64,000 bases of DNA from Kitasatospora sp. NA04385 (GTDB lineage Bacteria; Actinomycetota; Actinomycetes; Streptomycetales; Streptomycetaceae), in assembly GCF_013364235.1 (NCBI RefSeq), contig NZ_CP054919.1, positions 3,942,701 through 4,006,700 of the forward strand, written 5' to 3'. The translations under genes were made by a program, and so were the position numbers. The notes beneath the pieces were generated by a model. That model was given only the letters and a program-made list of their open reading frames with translations. It was not told the origin of the DNA and ran no database searches. Of this stretch, positions 52,615 to 61,345 are shown in pieces (the first letter of the stretch is position 1; each line of letters begins with the position of its first letter).

Positions 52615-52932
52615 GCGCTCCCCCAGCCGTGCGACGTCCCCCGGTCGGCGGCGCACCCCCGCGGCCCGGCCCGGGACATATCCGGTCGGACGCTAACGGC
52701 CCGCCCCCGGCCGCGCAACTCCCGTACCGGGCAGGGGCACTGACCGGCCGTCCGGTCCGGGCCCCGGCGGGGCGGCGCGGGCGGCGGTTCCGGTGCGGGC
52801 GCCACGGCTTGCAGGGACATGATCACTCACCGAGGTGCACCCTGTGCCCCGGGCCCCGAATGAGGCAGGATGGAGACAGGAAAGGCGGCCCCCCATCGGC
52901 AGCCGACCGTGCACCGTGAAAGGGACACCCCC

Positions 52933-53490
52933 GTGAGCATCGACCCGTCGTCCATCCCGTCCTTCGGCCTGCCGCAGGGTGGCGGCCAGCCCGGTGGCGC
53001 TCCGGCCGGGCCGCCGCCGGTGATCGTCCCGGACCAGAACCTGGTGGCCCAGCTGCTGGACCAGATGCAGCTCAAGCACGTGGTGGACGAGGAGGGCGAC
53101 CTCACCGCCCCCTGGGAGAACTTCCGCGTCTACTACATGTTCCGCGGCGACCACAAGGAGCTGTTCGCGGTCCGGGCGTTCTACGACCGTCCGTTCCCGC
53201 TGGAGCAGAAGCCCGAGATCCTCGCGCTGATCGACGAGTGGAACCGCGAGACCCTGTGGCCCAAGGTCTACACCCACACCCACGACGACGGCGTGGTCCG
53301 GCTGATCGGTGAGTCCCAGATGATCGTCGGCAACGGCGTCAACCTGGAGTACTTCGTCGGCACCACCGCCAACTGGACGCAGGCCGCGGTCGGCTTCGAG
53401 CAGTGGATGGTCGAGCAGCTCGGCGACGGCAAGGCCGAGGACGGCGACGACGCCGCCACCGAGGACGAGGGCCCGGCCGACGAGGCCTGA
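52933..53490 (+). CDS. YbjN-domain protein (185 aa)
   Basis: The YbjN fold is seen in LLDQMQLKHVVDEEGDLTAP, NFRVYYMFRGDHKELFAVRA and WNRETLWPKVYTHTHDDGVV. YbjN-type proteins are small chaperone-like or regulatory proteins with no enzymatic motif. The acidic C-terminal tail (EDGDDAATEDEGPADE) and Pro/Gly-rich N-terminus are probably disordered. GTG 52933 follows GAAAGGGA. It ends before a large terminator hairpin and is convergent with the TPR gene. Confidence 0.8.
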   Translation: MSIDPSSIPSFGLPQGGGQPGGAPAGPPPVIVPDQNLVAQLLDQMQLKHVVDEEGDLTAPWENFRVYYMFRGDHKELFAVRAFYDRPFPLEQKPEILALIDEWNRETLWPKVYTHTHDDGVVRLIGESQMIVGNGVNLEYFVGTTANWTQAAVGFEQWMVEQLGDGKAEDGDDAATEDEGPADEA

Positions 53491-53510
53491 CCCCTCCCCC
53501 GCAGCAGCCC

Positions 53511-53558
53511 CGGACGGGCCCGCCGCCCTGCGCGACACGCAGGCGGCGGGCCCGTCCG
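53511..53558. terminator. Long bidirectional terminator hairpin
   Basis: CGGACGGGCCCGCCGC... (from 53511) pairs with ...GCGGCGGGCCCGTCCG (to 53558) over more than 20 base pairs around a short loop, between convergent YbjN and TPR genes. Confidence 0.9.
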
Positions 53559-53624
53559 CGTCGGCAGGACGGTCCGCGGCCGTCCTCGTCGGCCCCCAGC
53601 ACGTCCGCCCCGGCCCGGGGGCGG

Positions 53625-55682
53625 TCAGCCGGTGCAGCGGGCCCGGTGCGCCGCCAGTTCGGCGAGGTCGGCGCCGGGCAGGGCCAGCGCCCGGTCGAAG
53701 TCGGCCAGGGCCAGGTCGGGGCGGCCGTCGGCCAGGTGCGCGATGCCGCGGTTGAGCAGCACGTCGGGGTCCTCGCCGACCAGGTCGAGCAGGGCGGTCA
53801 GGTCGGCGACGGCGGCCGCCGGGCGGCCCTGCTCGTGCTGGACGACGGCCCGGTTGAGCAGCGCGGCCGGGTACTCGGGGTCGCGGGCCAGCGCGGCGTC
53901 CAGTGCGGCCAGCGCCTCGGCGAGGTCGCCGCGCTGCAGGGCGACGGTGCCGCGCATGCACAGCAGCCGGGCGTCCTCGGGCCGCCGTTCGAGGCCGGCC
54001 TCGACGTCCGCCATCGCGGCGTCGAACTCCTCCTCCTCCAGCAGGAGTTCGGCCCGGGCCAGCCGGGTGTCGAGGTCGTCCGGCTCCATCTCCAGGGCGT
54101 AGCCGAAGTCGGCCAGCGCGCCCTTGGGATCGCCCGCCTCGGCCCGGGCGGTGCCCCGGTTGTAGTACAGCTCGGGGAACGGCGGGGCGAGTTCCACCGC
54201 GCGGTCGTAGTCGGCCAGCGCGGCGTCGAAGTCGCCCCGGACGCGGTGGATCCGGGCCCGCTCGGAGAGGTAGTCGGTGTAGTACGGGTCGAGGTCGACC
54301 AGGGTGGAGTAGTCCGCGAACGCCTCGTCCAGCCGGTCGGTGGCGGTGAGCAACCGGGCCCGGTTGTACAGCAGTTGGGAGCGGTGCAGGCGCCACTGGT
54401 CCTCGGTCAGGCGGGCGTCGAGCCGGGCGATGCAGGACTCCACCAGGGACAGCGCCCGCTCCAGGTTGCCGCGGTGCATCTCGACCAGGGCCAGGCCGTT
54501 GTCGTGGAAGACGCTGAAGGTGAGCCGCTCGGCCTCGTCGGGCAGGATGCTCGCGATCGCGGCCGCGTTGTTCTGCCAGCGCAGCGCCAGGTCGTGGTCG
54601 CGCGGCCGCAGGAAGCGGGTGTGCAGCATCGCGATGGAGTAGCTGGTCATCATGTGGACCTTCGGGTCCGGGAAGCGCTGGATGACGTCGAGGTACAGCT
54701 CCATCGACTGCTCGGTGCGGCCCAGCGGGATGCAGGCCGCCGCCGCCTGCTGGGTGAACTCCCAGAAGTCGTGCTGGTGCTCGTCCGGGTCGGTGACGGC
54801 CCGGCCGCGCAGTCCGAGGTCGACCACCGCGGCCGAGAAGCCCACCTCGACGCAGTACCGCTGGGCCTCCAGCAGTGCGGCCCGCCCGGCCCCGGCCGGG
54901 TCGCCGCCGTGCTCGCGGTGGTGCGTCAGCGCGCCGACCCGCTGCCCGGGGCCGGCCCCGGCGCGTTCCAGCTCCTCGGCCCGCCGGTCGTGCAGCCGGG
55001 CGCGCAGCTCGGGCGCCGCCTCCCGGTAGGCGCGCTGCTCGGCCGGGTCGTCGGAGGTGCAGTCGCCGCGCACGTAGGACCGGACGGCCTCCTCCCCGCC
55101 GCGACCGGGCGCCCGTTCGCCGTCGGCCGCCGGCTCGGCCCGTTCGGCGTACCGGCGCAGCGCGTCGCGCAGGTCGGCGGGCAGCTCGCCCGGGCCGGTG
55201 CGGACGGTCACCCGCAGCCGTTCGGGGTCGGCCCGGCGCAGCAGCAGGGCGATCAGCTCCTGGGTGGTCGGCTCGGCGTGCTCGACCTGGGTGAGCAGCA
55301 GGCGCAGCGGCGGCTCGCCGGCCGTGCGCAGCCGGCGGGCGTGCTCGGTCAGGAAGGTGACCACGCCCTGGCTCATGCAGCGGATCATTCCGGCGCCGAA
55401 GAACCGGGTGCGCTCCCGGTACGAGGAGTCGAGTGCCAGGGTGCGCGGCGCGGGGCCGATCAGGTCCTCCAACTCGGGCATCCCGTACAGCAGTTCCACC
55501 CGGTGGAAGTCGACCAGCTCGGGCCACCGGCGGACCGCCTCGGGCAGCACGGCGCGCAGCACGGTGTCCACCCCGGTGTACGGCCCGCGCAGCCGCCGGT
55601 GGCAGCGGGCGGTGACGGTGCCGTCCTCGTCCGGCTCGGCGGGGGTCGGGAGCGTGCCGGCGATCCAGCGGTGGGAGGCCAT
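53625..55682 (-). CDS. Tetratricopeptide-repeat protein of candidate RiPP locus (685 aa)
   Basis: The C-terminal ~380 residues are regular TPR units (ADYDRAVELAPPFPELYYNR, ADFGYALEMEPDDLDTRLAR, AALDAALARDPEYPAALLNR and others). The first ~300 residues are not TPR: they are alpha/beta-like (VDFHRVELLYGMPELEDLIG, GAGMIRCMSQGVVTFLTEHA) and lack a P-loop. TPR proteins of this type commonly scaffold or regulate peptide-modification loci. ATG 55682 is used; GTG 55694 is in frame. It lies 118 bases downstream of the peptidase gene on the same strand, likely in one operon. Its specific job is not known. Confidence 0.7.
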   Translation of the reverse strand: MASHRWIAGTLPTPAEPDEDGTVTARCHRRLRGPYTGVDTVLRAVLPEAVRRWPELVDFHRVELLYGMPELEDLIGPAPRTLALDSSYRERTRFFGAGMIRCMSQGVVTFLTEHARRLRTAGEPPLRLLLTQVEHAEPTTQELIALLLRRADPERLRVTVRTGPGELPADLRDALRRYAERAEPAADGERAPGRGGEEAVRSYVRGDCTSDDPAEQRAYREAAPELRARLHDRRAEELERAGAGPGQRVGALTHHREHGGDPAGAGRAALLEAQRYCVEVGFSAAVVDLGLRGRAVTDPDEHQHDFWEFTQQAAAACIPLGRTEQSMELYLDVIQRFPDPKVHMMTSYSIAMLHTRFLRPRDHDLALRWQNNAAAIASILPDEAERLTFSVFHDNGLALVEMHRGNLERALSLVESCIARLDARLTEDQWRLHRSQLLYNRARLLTATDRLDEAFADYSTLVDLDPYYTDYLSERARIHRVRGDFDAALADYDRAVELAPPFPELYYNRGTARAEAGDPKGALADFGYALEMEPDDLDTRLARAELLLEEEEFDAAMADVEAGLERRPEDARLLCMRGTVALQRGDLAEALAALDAALARDPEYPAALLNRAVVQHEQGRPAAAVADLTALLDLVGEDPDVLLNRGIAHLADGRPDLALADFDRALALPGADLAELAAHRARCTG

Positions 55683-55800
55683 CTGCGGGTTCACCCTTCC
55701 TTCGAGGCGAGCGGGGCGGCGGGGCGGCGGGAGCGATCGGGGCGGCGGGGCGGGCCGAAGCGGGAACGGCCGAAGCGGTCGGGGCGGCGGGCGGCCCGGT

Positions 55801-57012
55801 CTAGGCGGTGGTGACGGCCCCGGGGGCGGCCGGGGCGAGGGGGCGGCGCTGTTCGCGGCGCTTGCGGCGGGCCAGCACGATCAGCGTGGCGACCTGGGCC
55901 GCGTTCAGCAGCAGCGAGAGCGCGGAGTCCCAGAAACGGGCGTCGACCCGGCCCGAGCCGAGCGCGCGGGCGGCGATCCGCAGGTACTCCAGAGTGACCG
56001 GGATGCTGGCGAACACGGTGATCGCGGCCAGGGTGCAGAAGCCGAGCACGATGAACGGGCCGTAGAAGGCGCCGACCCGGCGGTCCTGCGCGGTCCACCC
56101 GCTCTCGTCGACCTGCCGTTCGGGGCGGCCGAGCCGGCGCCAGATCCGGTTGCGCAGCACGGCCTTGGCCGCCTCGTGCAGGTCGTAGCAGCCCAGCGCG
56201 GTGGCGAAGACGTAGTAGAGATCGGTGCGCAGGTAGAGCTGGAACTGCCAGACGATCCGCATCACCACGGTGAAGGCGAGCGCCAGGCAGAGCCGGCCCG
56301 CGGTGGAGAAGCTCCCGTCGGCGTGCCGCCCGGCCAGCGCGGCCAGGCCGAGCCCGGCCAGCACCACGGCGTCGCACAGCATGCCCGCCAGGAACGGCAG
56401 GTAGCGCTTGCGGCGCTCGACGCTCAGCAGCCCGTTGGTCTCGGTCTCGGCGACGATGTACGTCAGCCGGTTGCTCAGCCGCAGCTTGGTCGGCAGGCCG
56501 AGCCGGCGCCCGGCCAGGATGTGGAAGCCCTCGTGCGCCAGCAGCAGCGGGACCTGGCCGAAGGTGATCACCAGCTGCACCACCAGCAGCGACTTCACGA
56601 AGAAGACCTGCGAGGGGTCGGGCCGCAGCCCGTCGTACCGGGTCAGTGCCAGCAGCCACAGCAGCACCACGGCCAGGTAGCAGACCCAGGCCGGTGCGGA
56701 GAACGCCGCCCGCCCCAGCCGGCGCAGGCCCACCGGCGCGGCGGGCTCGGCCCGCTCGTCCCCGGTCTCCCGGACGAAGCCGAGTTCGCGGATGGTGTCG
56801 AGGAAGTCCTCGACGTCCACCGCCTCCTCGAAGGTCTCCTCGTACCACTCGGCGGCCGCGTCCAGCGGCATTCCCTCGGTGAGCCGCCGGAGCAGCTGGG
56901 CGCCGTCCGCCGGGAACACCGCGTACGAACCGGTGTCGAGCCGGCCGACCAGCACCTCGTCGCCCTCCGGAACGAAACTCAGCTCGTGCAGCGCGATGGT
57001 GGATTCGTTCAC
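55801..57012 (-). CDS. PqqD/RRE-like domain fused to M50-type membrane metallopeptidase (403 aa)
   Basis: Residues 1-85 resemble a PqqD-like peptide-recognition domain: VPEGDEVLVGRLDTGSYAVF, LLRRLTEGMPLDAAAEWYEE, LDTIRELGFV. Residues 105-390 hold several membrane helices. The zinc-peptidase motif is HEGFH at residues 160-164 (LLLAHEGFHILAGRR), with a possible third ligand in ALGCYDLHEAAK near 281. The fold is of site-2-protease type and could cut a leader peptide within or near the membrane. ATG 57012 is 138 bases downstream of a 37-residue cationic, two-Cys peptide gene. The recognition-domain fusion, peptidase and precursor-like peptide suggest a RiPP maturation locus (inference). Confidence 0.75.
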   Translation of the reverse strand: MNESTIALHELSFVPEGDEVLVGRLDTGSYAVFPADGAQLLRRLTEGMPLDAAAEWYEETFEEAVDVEDFLDTIRELGFVRETGDERAEPAAPVGLRRLGRAAFSAPAWVCYLAVVLLWLLALTRYDGLRPDPSQVFFVKSLLVVQLVITFGQVPLLLAHEGFHILAGRRLGLPTKLRLSNRLTYIVAETETNGLLSVERRKRYLPFLAGMLCDAVVLAGLGLAALAGRHADGSFSTAGRLCLALAFTVVMRIVWQFQLYLRTDLYYVFATALGCYDLHEAAKAVLRNRIWRRLGRPERQVDESGWTAQDRRVGAFYGPFIVLGFCTLAAITVFASIPVTLEYLRIAARALGSGRVDARFWDSALSLLLNAAQVATLIVLARRKRREQRRPLAPAAPGAVTTA

Positions 57013-57149
57013 GGCGCCCCCAAATCGTCTGGCGTTCCGCGGCGGCCGGAATTCCGGACCGCCGCCCGCACGGGTTTTCCGGAATTCCCCGGCACGGCGG
57101 TCGCGCCGGGGCGTTCCGGCCGACCCGGGCGCGTCTCACGGGGTCACCG

Positions 57150-57263
57150 TCAGGCGGCAGCGTGGTACGGGCACTGACAGGCGGCCGAGGTCAGGCGGAC
57201 GTCGCCGGTCCGACGGACGGTGATCTTCTTCGCGGTCTTCTTGAGGGCAGCGGTCGACTTCAC
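57150..57263 (-). CDS. Candidate RiPP precursor peptide (37 aa)
   Basis: GTG 57263 has a strong GGGAGG ribosome site. The peptide starts VKSTAALKKTAKKITVRRTG, then DVRLTSAACQCPYHAAA to the stop at 57150. The Lys/Arg-rich first half would be the leader. The Ala-Cys-Gln-Cys-Pro-Tyr-His end would be a short core with two Cys for crosslinks. There is no signal sequence. It precedes a gene whose product carries a PqqD-like peptide-binding domain and a membrane peptidase. No known RiPP class was matched by eye. Confidence 0.6.
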   Translation of the reverse strand: MKSTAALKKTAKKITVRRTGDVRLTSAACQCPYHAAA

Positions 57264-57495
57264 GAGAACCTCCCTGCTCGCGGTTTCGCCCGACCGGACG
57301 GTCGAGCGGGAGCTACCCTGCCGCCGGTGAACGTGACACGTCAATAGCGGCGGTGTGAACCACGATGAACGGCGTAGGAAGAATTCCCGGCCGCACTCCG
57401 CTGAGCTGCCGCGTTTCGCCGGGCGAACGTGAACAATGCGTGAAACCGCCCCCGGGAATCAGAGTGAAGCTCCTTTTCCAGAGGAAACGGAGGGA

Positions 57496-57987
57496 ATGAC
57501 CGAGCGTCCCGTCACCTCCTGGTGCGGATGGTGCGGAAGCGACCCCGCCGAACCGCCCGTACCACGATTGGTCCGCCGTCCGCGAGCCGCACACCGTCCA
57601 CCACCGCACCACCGACCGGCTGCTCGGCCACCCGGAGGCCCCCGCCGACGACTCCGCCACGAGCCTGCTGCTCCGCGCCCTGCACCTGTGCTTCGACGCC
57701 CACCTGCCGCTGAGCCCGAGCCCCGACCTGCTCTGGTACGCGGCGCCGACCGGCAGCGCTCGCTGCACCTGTGGCCGAGCGGGTGCGCGGGCTGGAGCAA
57801 GTGGTTCGAGGGGCTGCGGCCGTGGCTGCGCGCCCTGCTCTTCGTCCCGCCGGAGGCCGACCCCTGCCCGGCGCTGCTGGAGGCCGACGGGCGCTGGCAC
57901 CTCGCCGAGTACGTCGGCGACGGCTTCCTGGCCCGGCGGTCCGCCGGCACCACCCTCGCCGAGGCCCTCCGGGCGCTCCCGCGCTGA
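57496..57987 (+). pseudogene. Frame-broken hypothetical gene
   Basis: ATG 57496 opens MTERPVTSWCGWCGSDPAEP in frame 1. From about 57555 to 57740 the protein-like frame is the next one (YHDWSAVREPHTVHHRTTDR, then LRALHLCFDAHLPLSPSPDL). From 57745 it returns to frame 1 (LHLWPSGCAGWSKWFEGLRP, DGRWHLAEYVGDGFL, to the stop at 57987). Two opposite indels are needed, through inactivation or sequence error. No family is recognised; a CxxC pair near the N-terminus is the only motif. Confidence 0.45.
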
Positions 57988-58055
57988 CCGCCCTTGGCGT
58001 CCGCCGCGCGCCCCTGGATGATGGCCCCCACCACACCGTTCGCGAGGAGCCACCG

Positions 58056-59216
58056 ATGAGCACGAGGCCGCTGCTGAACCGCAGTCTGGCGGGCATGGGC
58101 ACGACGATCTTCGCCGAGATGTCCGCCCTGGCCACCGCCACCGGTTCGATCAACCTCGGACAGGGATTCCCCGACACCGACGGGCCCGAGGAAGTCCGGG
58201 AGGCCGCGGTGCGGGCGCTGCGCGAGGGGCTCGGCAACCAGTACCCGCCGGGGCCCGGCATCCCCGAACTGCGCACCGCCGTCGCCGAGCACCAGCAGCG
58301 GTTCTACGGCCTGGCCCACGACCCGGACACCGAGGTGCTGGTCACCGCGGGCGCCACCGAGGCGATCGCCGCCGCGCTGCTGGCGCTGCTGGAGCCAGGC
58401 GACGAGGTGATCGCCTTCGAGCCGTTCTACGACTCGTACGCCGCCTGCATCGCGATGGCCGGGGCCCGGCGCGTCCCGCTGACGCTCCGCCAGCCGTCCT
58501 TCCGCCCGGACCTGGACGAGCTGCGCTCGCTGATCACCCCGCGCACCCGGCTGCTGCTGGTCAACACCCCGCACAACCCGACCGGCACCGTCCTCACCCC
58601 CGAGGAGCTGGCGGGGATCGCCGAACTCGCGATCGAGCACGACCTGCTGGTCGTCACCGACGAGGTCTACGAGCACCTGGTCTTCACCGGCGCCCACCAC
58701 CCGCTCGCCGCCCTGCCCGGCATGCGCGAGCGCACCGTCGCCATCTCCTCCGCGGGCAAGACCTTCTCCTTCACCGGCTGGAAGGTCGGCTGGGTCACCG
58801 GCTCCCCCGAACTGGTGGCCGCCGTCCGCACCGCCAAGCAGTACCTGACCTACGTCAGCGCCGGCCCGTTCCAGTACGCCGTCGCCGAGGCGCTGCGGCT
58901 GCCCGACGCGTACTACGCGGACTTCCGCGCCGACCTGCACCGCAAGCGCGACCTGCTCGCCGGGGGCCTGGCCGAGGCCGGCTTCCGGGTCTTCGAGCCG
59001 CAGGGCACGTACTTCGTCACCACCGACATCACCCCGCTCGGCGAGAAGGACGGCATCGAGTTCTGCCGGAGCCTGCCCGCGCGCTGCGGCGTCGTCGCCA
59101 TCCCGAACGCCGTCTTCTACGACGACACCGAGGCCGGCCGGGCCCAGGTGCGCTTCGCCTTCTGCAAGCGCGACGAGGTCCTGCGGGAGGCCGTCGCCCG
59201 GCTGCGGCGGCTCTGA
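58056..59216 (+). CDS. PLP-dependent aminotransferase, class I/II (386 aa)
   Basis: The fold-type I signature includes INLGQGFPDTDGPEEV, VTAGATEAIAAALLALLEPG, LLVNTPHNPTGTVLTPEELA and VVTDEVYEHLVFTG (the Asp that binds the pyridine ring). The Schiff-base Lys lies in ISSAGKTFSFTGWKVGWVTG. The enzyme resembles methionine or kynurenine/glutamine-type aminotransferases of housekeeping metabolism; substrate is not fixed by motifs. ATG 58056 is used. The gene stands between the broken gene and a minus-strand toxin-immunity locus and is probably unrelated to it. Confidence 0.92.
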   Translation: MSTRPLLNRSLAGMGTTIFAEMSALATATGSINLGQGFPDTDGPEEVREAAVRALREGLGNQYPPGPGIPELRTAVAEHQQRFYGLAHDPDTEVLVTAGATEAIAAALLALLEPGDEVIAFEPFYDSYAACIAMAGARRVPLTLRQPSFRPDLDELRSLITPRTRLLLVNTPHNPTGTVLTPEELAGIAELAIEHDLLVVTDEVYEHLVFTGAHHPLAALPGMRERTVAISSAGKTFSFTGWKVGWVTGSPELVAAVRTAKQYLTYVSAGPFQYAVAEALRLPDAYYADFRADLHRKRDLLAGGLAEAGFRVFEPQGTYFVTTDITPLGEKDGIEFCRSLPARCGVVAIPNAVFYDDTEAGRAQVRFAFCKRDEVLREAVARLRRL

Positions 59217-59225
59217 GGGCTCCCG

Positions 59226-59933
59226 CTACTGGGGGGCCGGCGGCATCGCGTCGAAGCCGTCGAAGAGGTAGGCGTACACCTGGGCCAGGTAGGCGGTGAG
59301 GTCCTGCTGGTCGGGGAAGCGCACGTAGGTCAGCTGGTACCACCGGTCGACCGACAGTGGGCGGTTGCGCACGACGTGCAGCAGGCCGGCCCGGATGACC
59401 TCGCGGTAGTCCGGCCAGGCGGCGTCGAAGGTGTCGCGCAGCTCACCGAGGTCGTCGACGGCCTCGACCCCGAGCGCCGCCGCGCAGAAGTGCACGAAGC
59501 GCCGGTCCACGCCCGGCACGTCGAGCCCGAGTTCGGCGAGCGGGACGGTGGTCGGGTCCAGGACGCCCCCCGGGTACGGGTAGACCGTGGTGTTCCACAG
59601 GTCGCCCTCGTCCACCGGCCCGGCCGGGCCGGTGCCCTCGGCCGGGCGGTAGACGCCGTACAGCAGGCCGAGCGTCAGGAAGTCGGCGCGGACGTAGTTG
59701 ACCTCGCCGTCGGGGCCGTAGGGCTCCCGCGGGTCGATGGCGAACGCCGTGGCCTTTCCCGCGCAGTTCATGAAGGGACCGTAGACGGCCTCGAACGGCA
59801 GGACCGGGGAGAGGTCGTGGGTCGCCAGGGCCGCCGCCCGGAGGGCGTCCTCGGCCTGGACCAGTGATTCCTCGGAATCGAAGCGGCTCGCCCACGGGCC
59901 GGTGCGGGGCGGCAGTTCGTCACGGAACAGCAT
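59226..59933 (-). CDS. Fusion of toxin-like domain and immunity-like domain (235 aa)
   Basis: The N-terminal half aligns with the C-terminal domain of the toxin-like gene at 60338: here DSEESLVQAEDALRAA, FEAVYGPF and AIDPREPYGPDGEVNYVRAD; there DEESFVYADQYARSK, PQEAWGPG and YIDPDNPIGHDGSVNYKD. The C-terminal half aligns with the small gene at 59968: SVDRWYQLTYVRFPDQQDLT here, SVKEWWSLSRYAFQSEDELY there. So it carries a copy of the toxin domain fused to an immunity-like domain. The start is ATG 59933; the gene is 35 bases after the immunity-like gene. It could be an immunity protein with a decoy domain, or a second effector. Confidence 0.7.
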   Translation of the reverse strand: MLFRDELPPRTGPWASRFDSEESLVQAEDALRAAALATHDLSPVLPFEAVYGPFMNCAGKATAFAIDPREPYGPDGEVNYVRADFLTLGLLYGVYRPAEGTGPAGPVDEGDLWNTTVYPYPGGVLDPTTVPLAELGLDVPGVDRRFVHFCAAALGVEAVDDLGELRDTFDAAWPDYREVIRAGLLHVVRNRPLSVDRWYQLTYVRFPDQQDLTAYLAQVYAYLFDGFDAMPPAPQ

Positions 59934-59967
59934 GAGGGCGGGTCTCCTTCGTTCGGCCCGTCGGAAA

Positions 59968-60288
59968 TCAGGGGGCGGGAGCGATCGGCGGCTCGACGCG
60001 ATCGCCGTAGAAATACGCGTGGACGTCCGCGAGGAATTCGTAGAGCTCGTCCTCCGACTGGAACGCGTACCGGGAGAGGCTCCACCACTCCTTGACCGAC
60101 GCGGGCCGTTGTTCCAGCAGGTACTCCAGGCTCGCGCGCAGCCGGGCCGCGTACGGGCTGCCGTCGCGCGCCCCGTCGCGGTACATCTCGATGTCGTCGA
60201 TCAACTCCGGGTGGAAAGCGTTCTTGTAGAACTGGCGGAGCCGATCGTCGTCATGCCAGCCCGGAATCTCCCAAGCCGTCCAACCCAT
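59968..60288 (-). CDS. Putative immunity protein (106 aa)
   Basis: Small, acidic and cytoplasmic in type: MGWTAWEIPGWHDDDRLRQF, then PELIDDIEMYRDGARD and SVKEWWSLSRYAFQSEDELY. It lies directly downstream of the toxin-like gene (gap 49 bases) and its second half is repeated as the C-terminal domain of the next gene. This position is standard for an immunity gene of a polymorphic toxin. The ribosome site is weak, as if translated from the toxin transcript. Confidence 0.6.
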   Translation of the reverse strand: MGWTAWEIPGWHDDDRLRQFYKNAFHPELIDDIEMYRDGARDGSPYAARLRASLEYLLEQRPASVKEWWSLSRYAFQSEDELYEFLADVHAYFYGDRVEPPIAPAP

Positions 60289-60337
60289 AAGAATTCACCG
60301 CATTCCACTGGTGCCGGCACTACGACGGGGCAGAGTA

Positions 60338-61345
60338 TCATATCCCCTGGTGCCGGGACCGGTTGTGCTTGTACGCCGGCTCCGGGAACATCGTGTGGAG
60401 TTTGAGTTCGCCATTACCGTCCGACTTGTATATCGCCTTTATCGTGGCGTCCTTGAAATTGACGTCCTTGTAGTTGACCGACCCGTCGTGGCCGATCGGG
60501 TTGTCCGGGTCTATGTAGTAGCCGCGGAATTTTCCGGTGTGCCCGCCCGGCCCCCACGCCTCTTGCGGGGAGAACTCGATGACGTGGGGCTCGGGGCGAC
60601 TGGGGTCGATCTTGGAGCGCGCGTACTGGTCCGCGTAGACGAAGGACTCCTCGTCCTTGAAGGCCGTGGAGCAACTGTCGCACTTGTGCCTGTTCGGGGC
60701 GCCGCGGTCGCCGTCGTAGTAGAGGTCGGGCGGGGACAGCCGGTTCTTGGCGTCCGGGCCGTGCAGCGGGTCGATCTTGTTGGTCGACTGGACGTAACCG
60801 GTCGCCCTCTCCTTGGCAACGGTCTGCGCGTGGGCCGGGCCCTGCATGACGGGCGTGCCCAGGCGGTCCTTGAGCTGCTGGTCCGTCACCCGCAGGTGCC
60901 GGCCCACGCCGTGGCCCTGCTGGGCGAGGTCGTCCACCCGCTCGCCGATCCGACGGTTGTAGAGCTGGCGGAGCGCCTTCTTGCCCGGTACGGACTGGCC
61001 GGGTTCGAGCTTGACCTTCTCCTTGGAGAGCGAGCTGCCCGCGTTCTTGAAGCCCTTCTGGACCGCCGCCTCGGCATCGTCGAGGTTCTTCCTGGTGATC
61101 TCCAGGCCGCGGCCGATGGAGCGGTGGCCGCCGGCCATCGCCTTCGACATGTCGCCGATCATCGAGTCGAGGACCGGGCGGACCGCCTTGTCGACGATCT
61201 GGCCGAGCTTGCCGCGTCCGAGGACCCGGCCCCGGGTCTTGGCGTCCAGGTCGCGCGAGTGCCGCTCGATCCGGTTGGCGTGCTCGTGGGCCCGCTTCGC
61301 GGTCTGTGCGAGCGCTTCCGGGTCCGCCTTGAAACCCTTGCTCAC
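60338..61345 (-). CDS. Polymorphic-toxin-like protein with novel C-terminal domain (335 aa)
   Basis: The N-terminal ~180 residues are long amphipathic helices (KADPEALAQTAKRAHEHANR, LEITRKNLDDAEAAVQKGF), as in ESX/WXG-type secreted toxins. A linker then leads to a C-terminal domain from about residue 225 containing a CxxC pair (RHKCDSCSTAF), FVYADQYARSKID, EFSPQEAWGPGGHTGKFRGY and YIDPDNPIGHDGSVNYKD. The last domain is repeated in the gene at 59226. It matches no toxin family by eye. GTG 61345 overlaps the stop of the upstream helical gene (GTGA) and has GGGAGG. Immunity-like genes follow. Confidence 0.65.
   Translation of the reverse strand: MSKGFKADPEALAQTAKRAHEHANRIERHSRDLDAKTRGRVLGRGKLGQIVDKAVRPVLDSMIGDMSKAMAGGHRSIGRGLEITRKNLDDAEAAVQKGFKNAGSSLSKEKVKLEPGQSVPGKKALRQLYNRRIGERVDDLAQQGHGVGRHLRVTDQQLKDRLGTPVMQGPAHAQTVAKERATGYVQSTNKIDPLHGPDAKNRLSPPDLYYDGDRGAPNRHKCDSCSTAFKDEESFVYADQYARSKIDPSRPEPHVIEFSPQEAWGPGGHTGKFRGYYIDPDNPIGHDGSVNYKDVNFKDATIKAIYKSDGNGELKLHTMFPEPAYKHNRSRHQGI

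Noticed and set aside
57150..57263. Placing the small peptide in a named class such as thiopeptide, lanthipeptide or daptide
   Set aside because: The typical modification enzymes for those classes are absent, and the core does not match them.
58056..59216. Aminotransferase as part of the RiPP locus
   Set aside because: It lies on the opposite strand, is separated by a broken gene, and belongs to a common housekeeping class.
60338..61345. Calling the toxin C-terminal domain an ADP-ribosyltransferase
   Set aside because: A few short motifs look similar by eye, but the catalytic pattern of that fold was not found. The domain is left unnamed.
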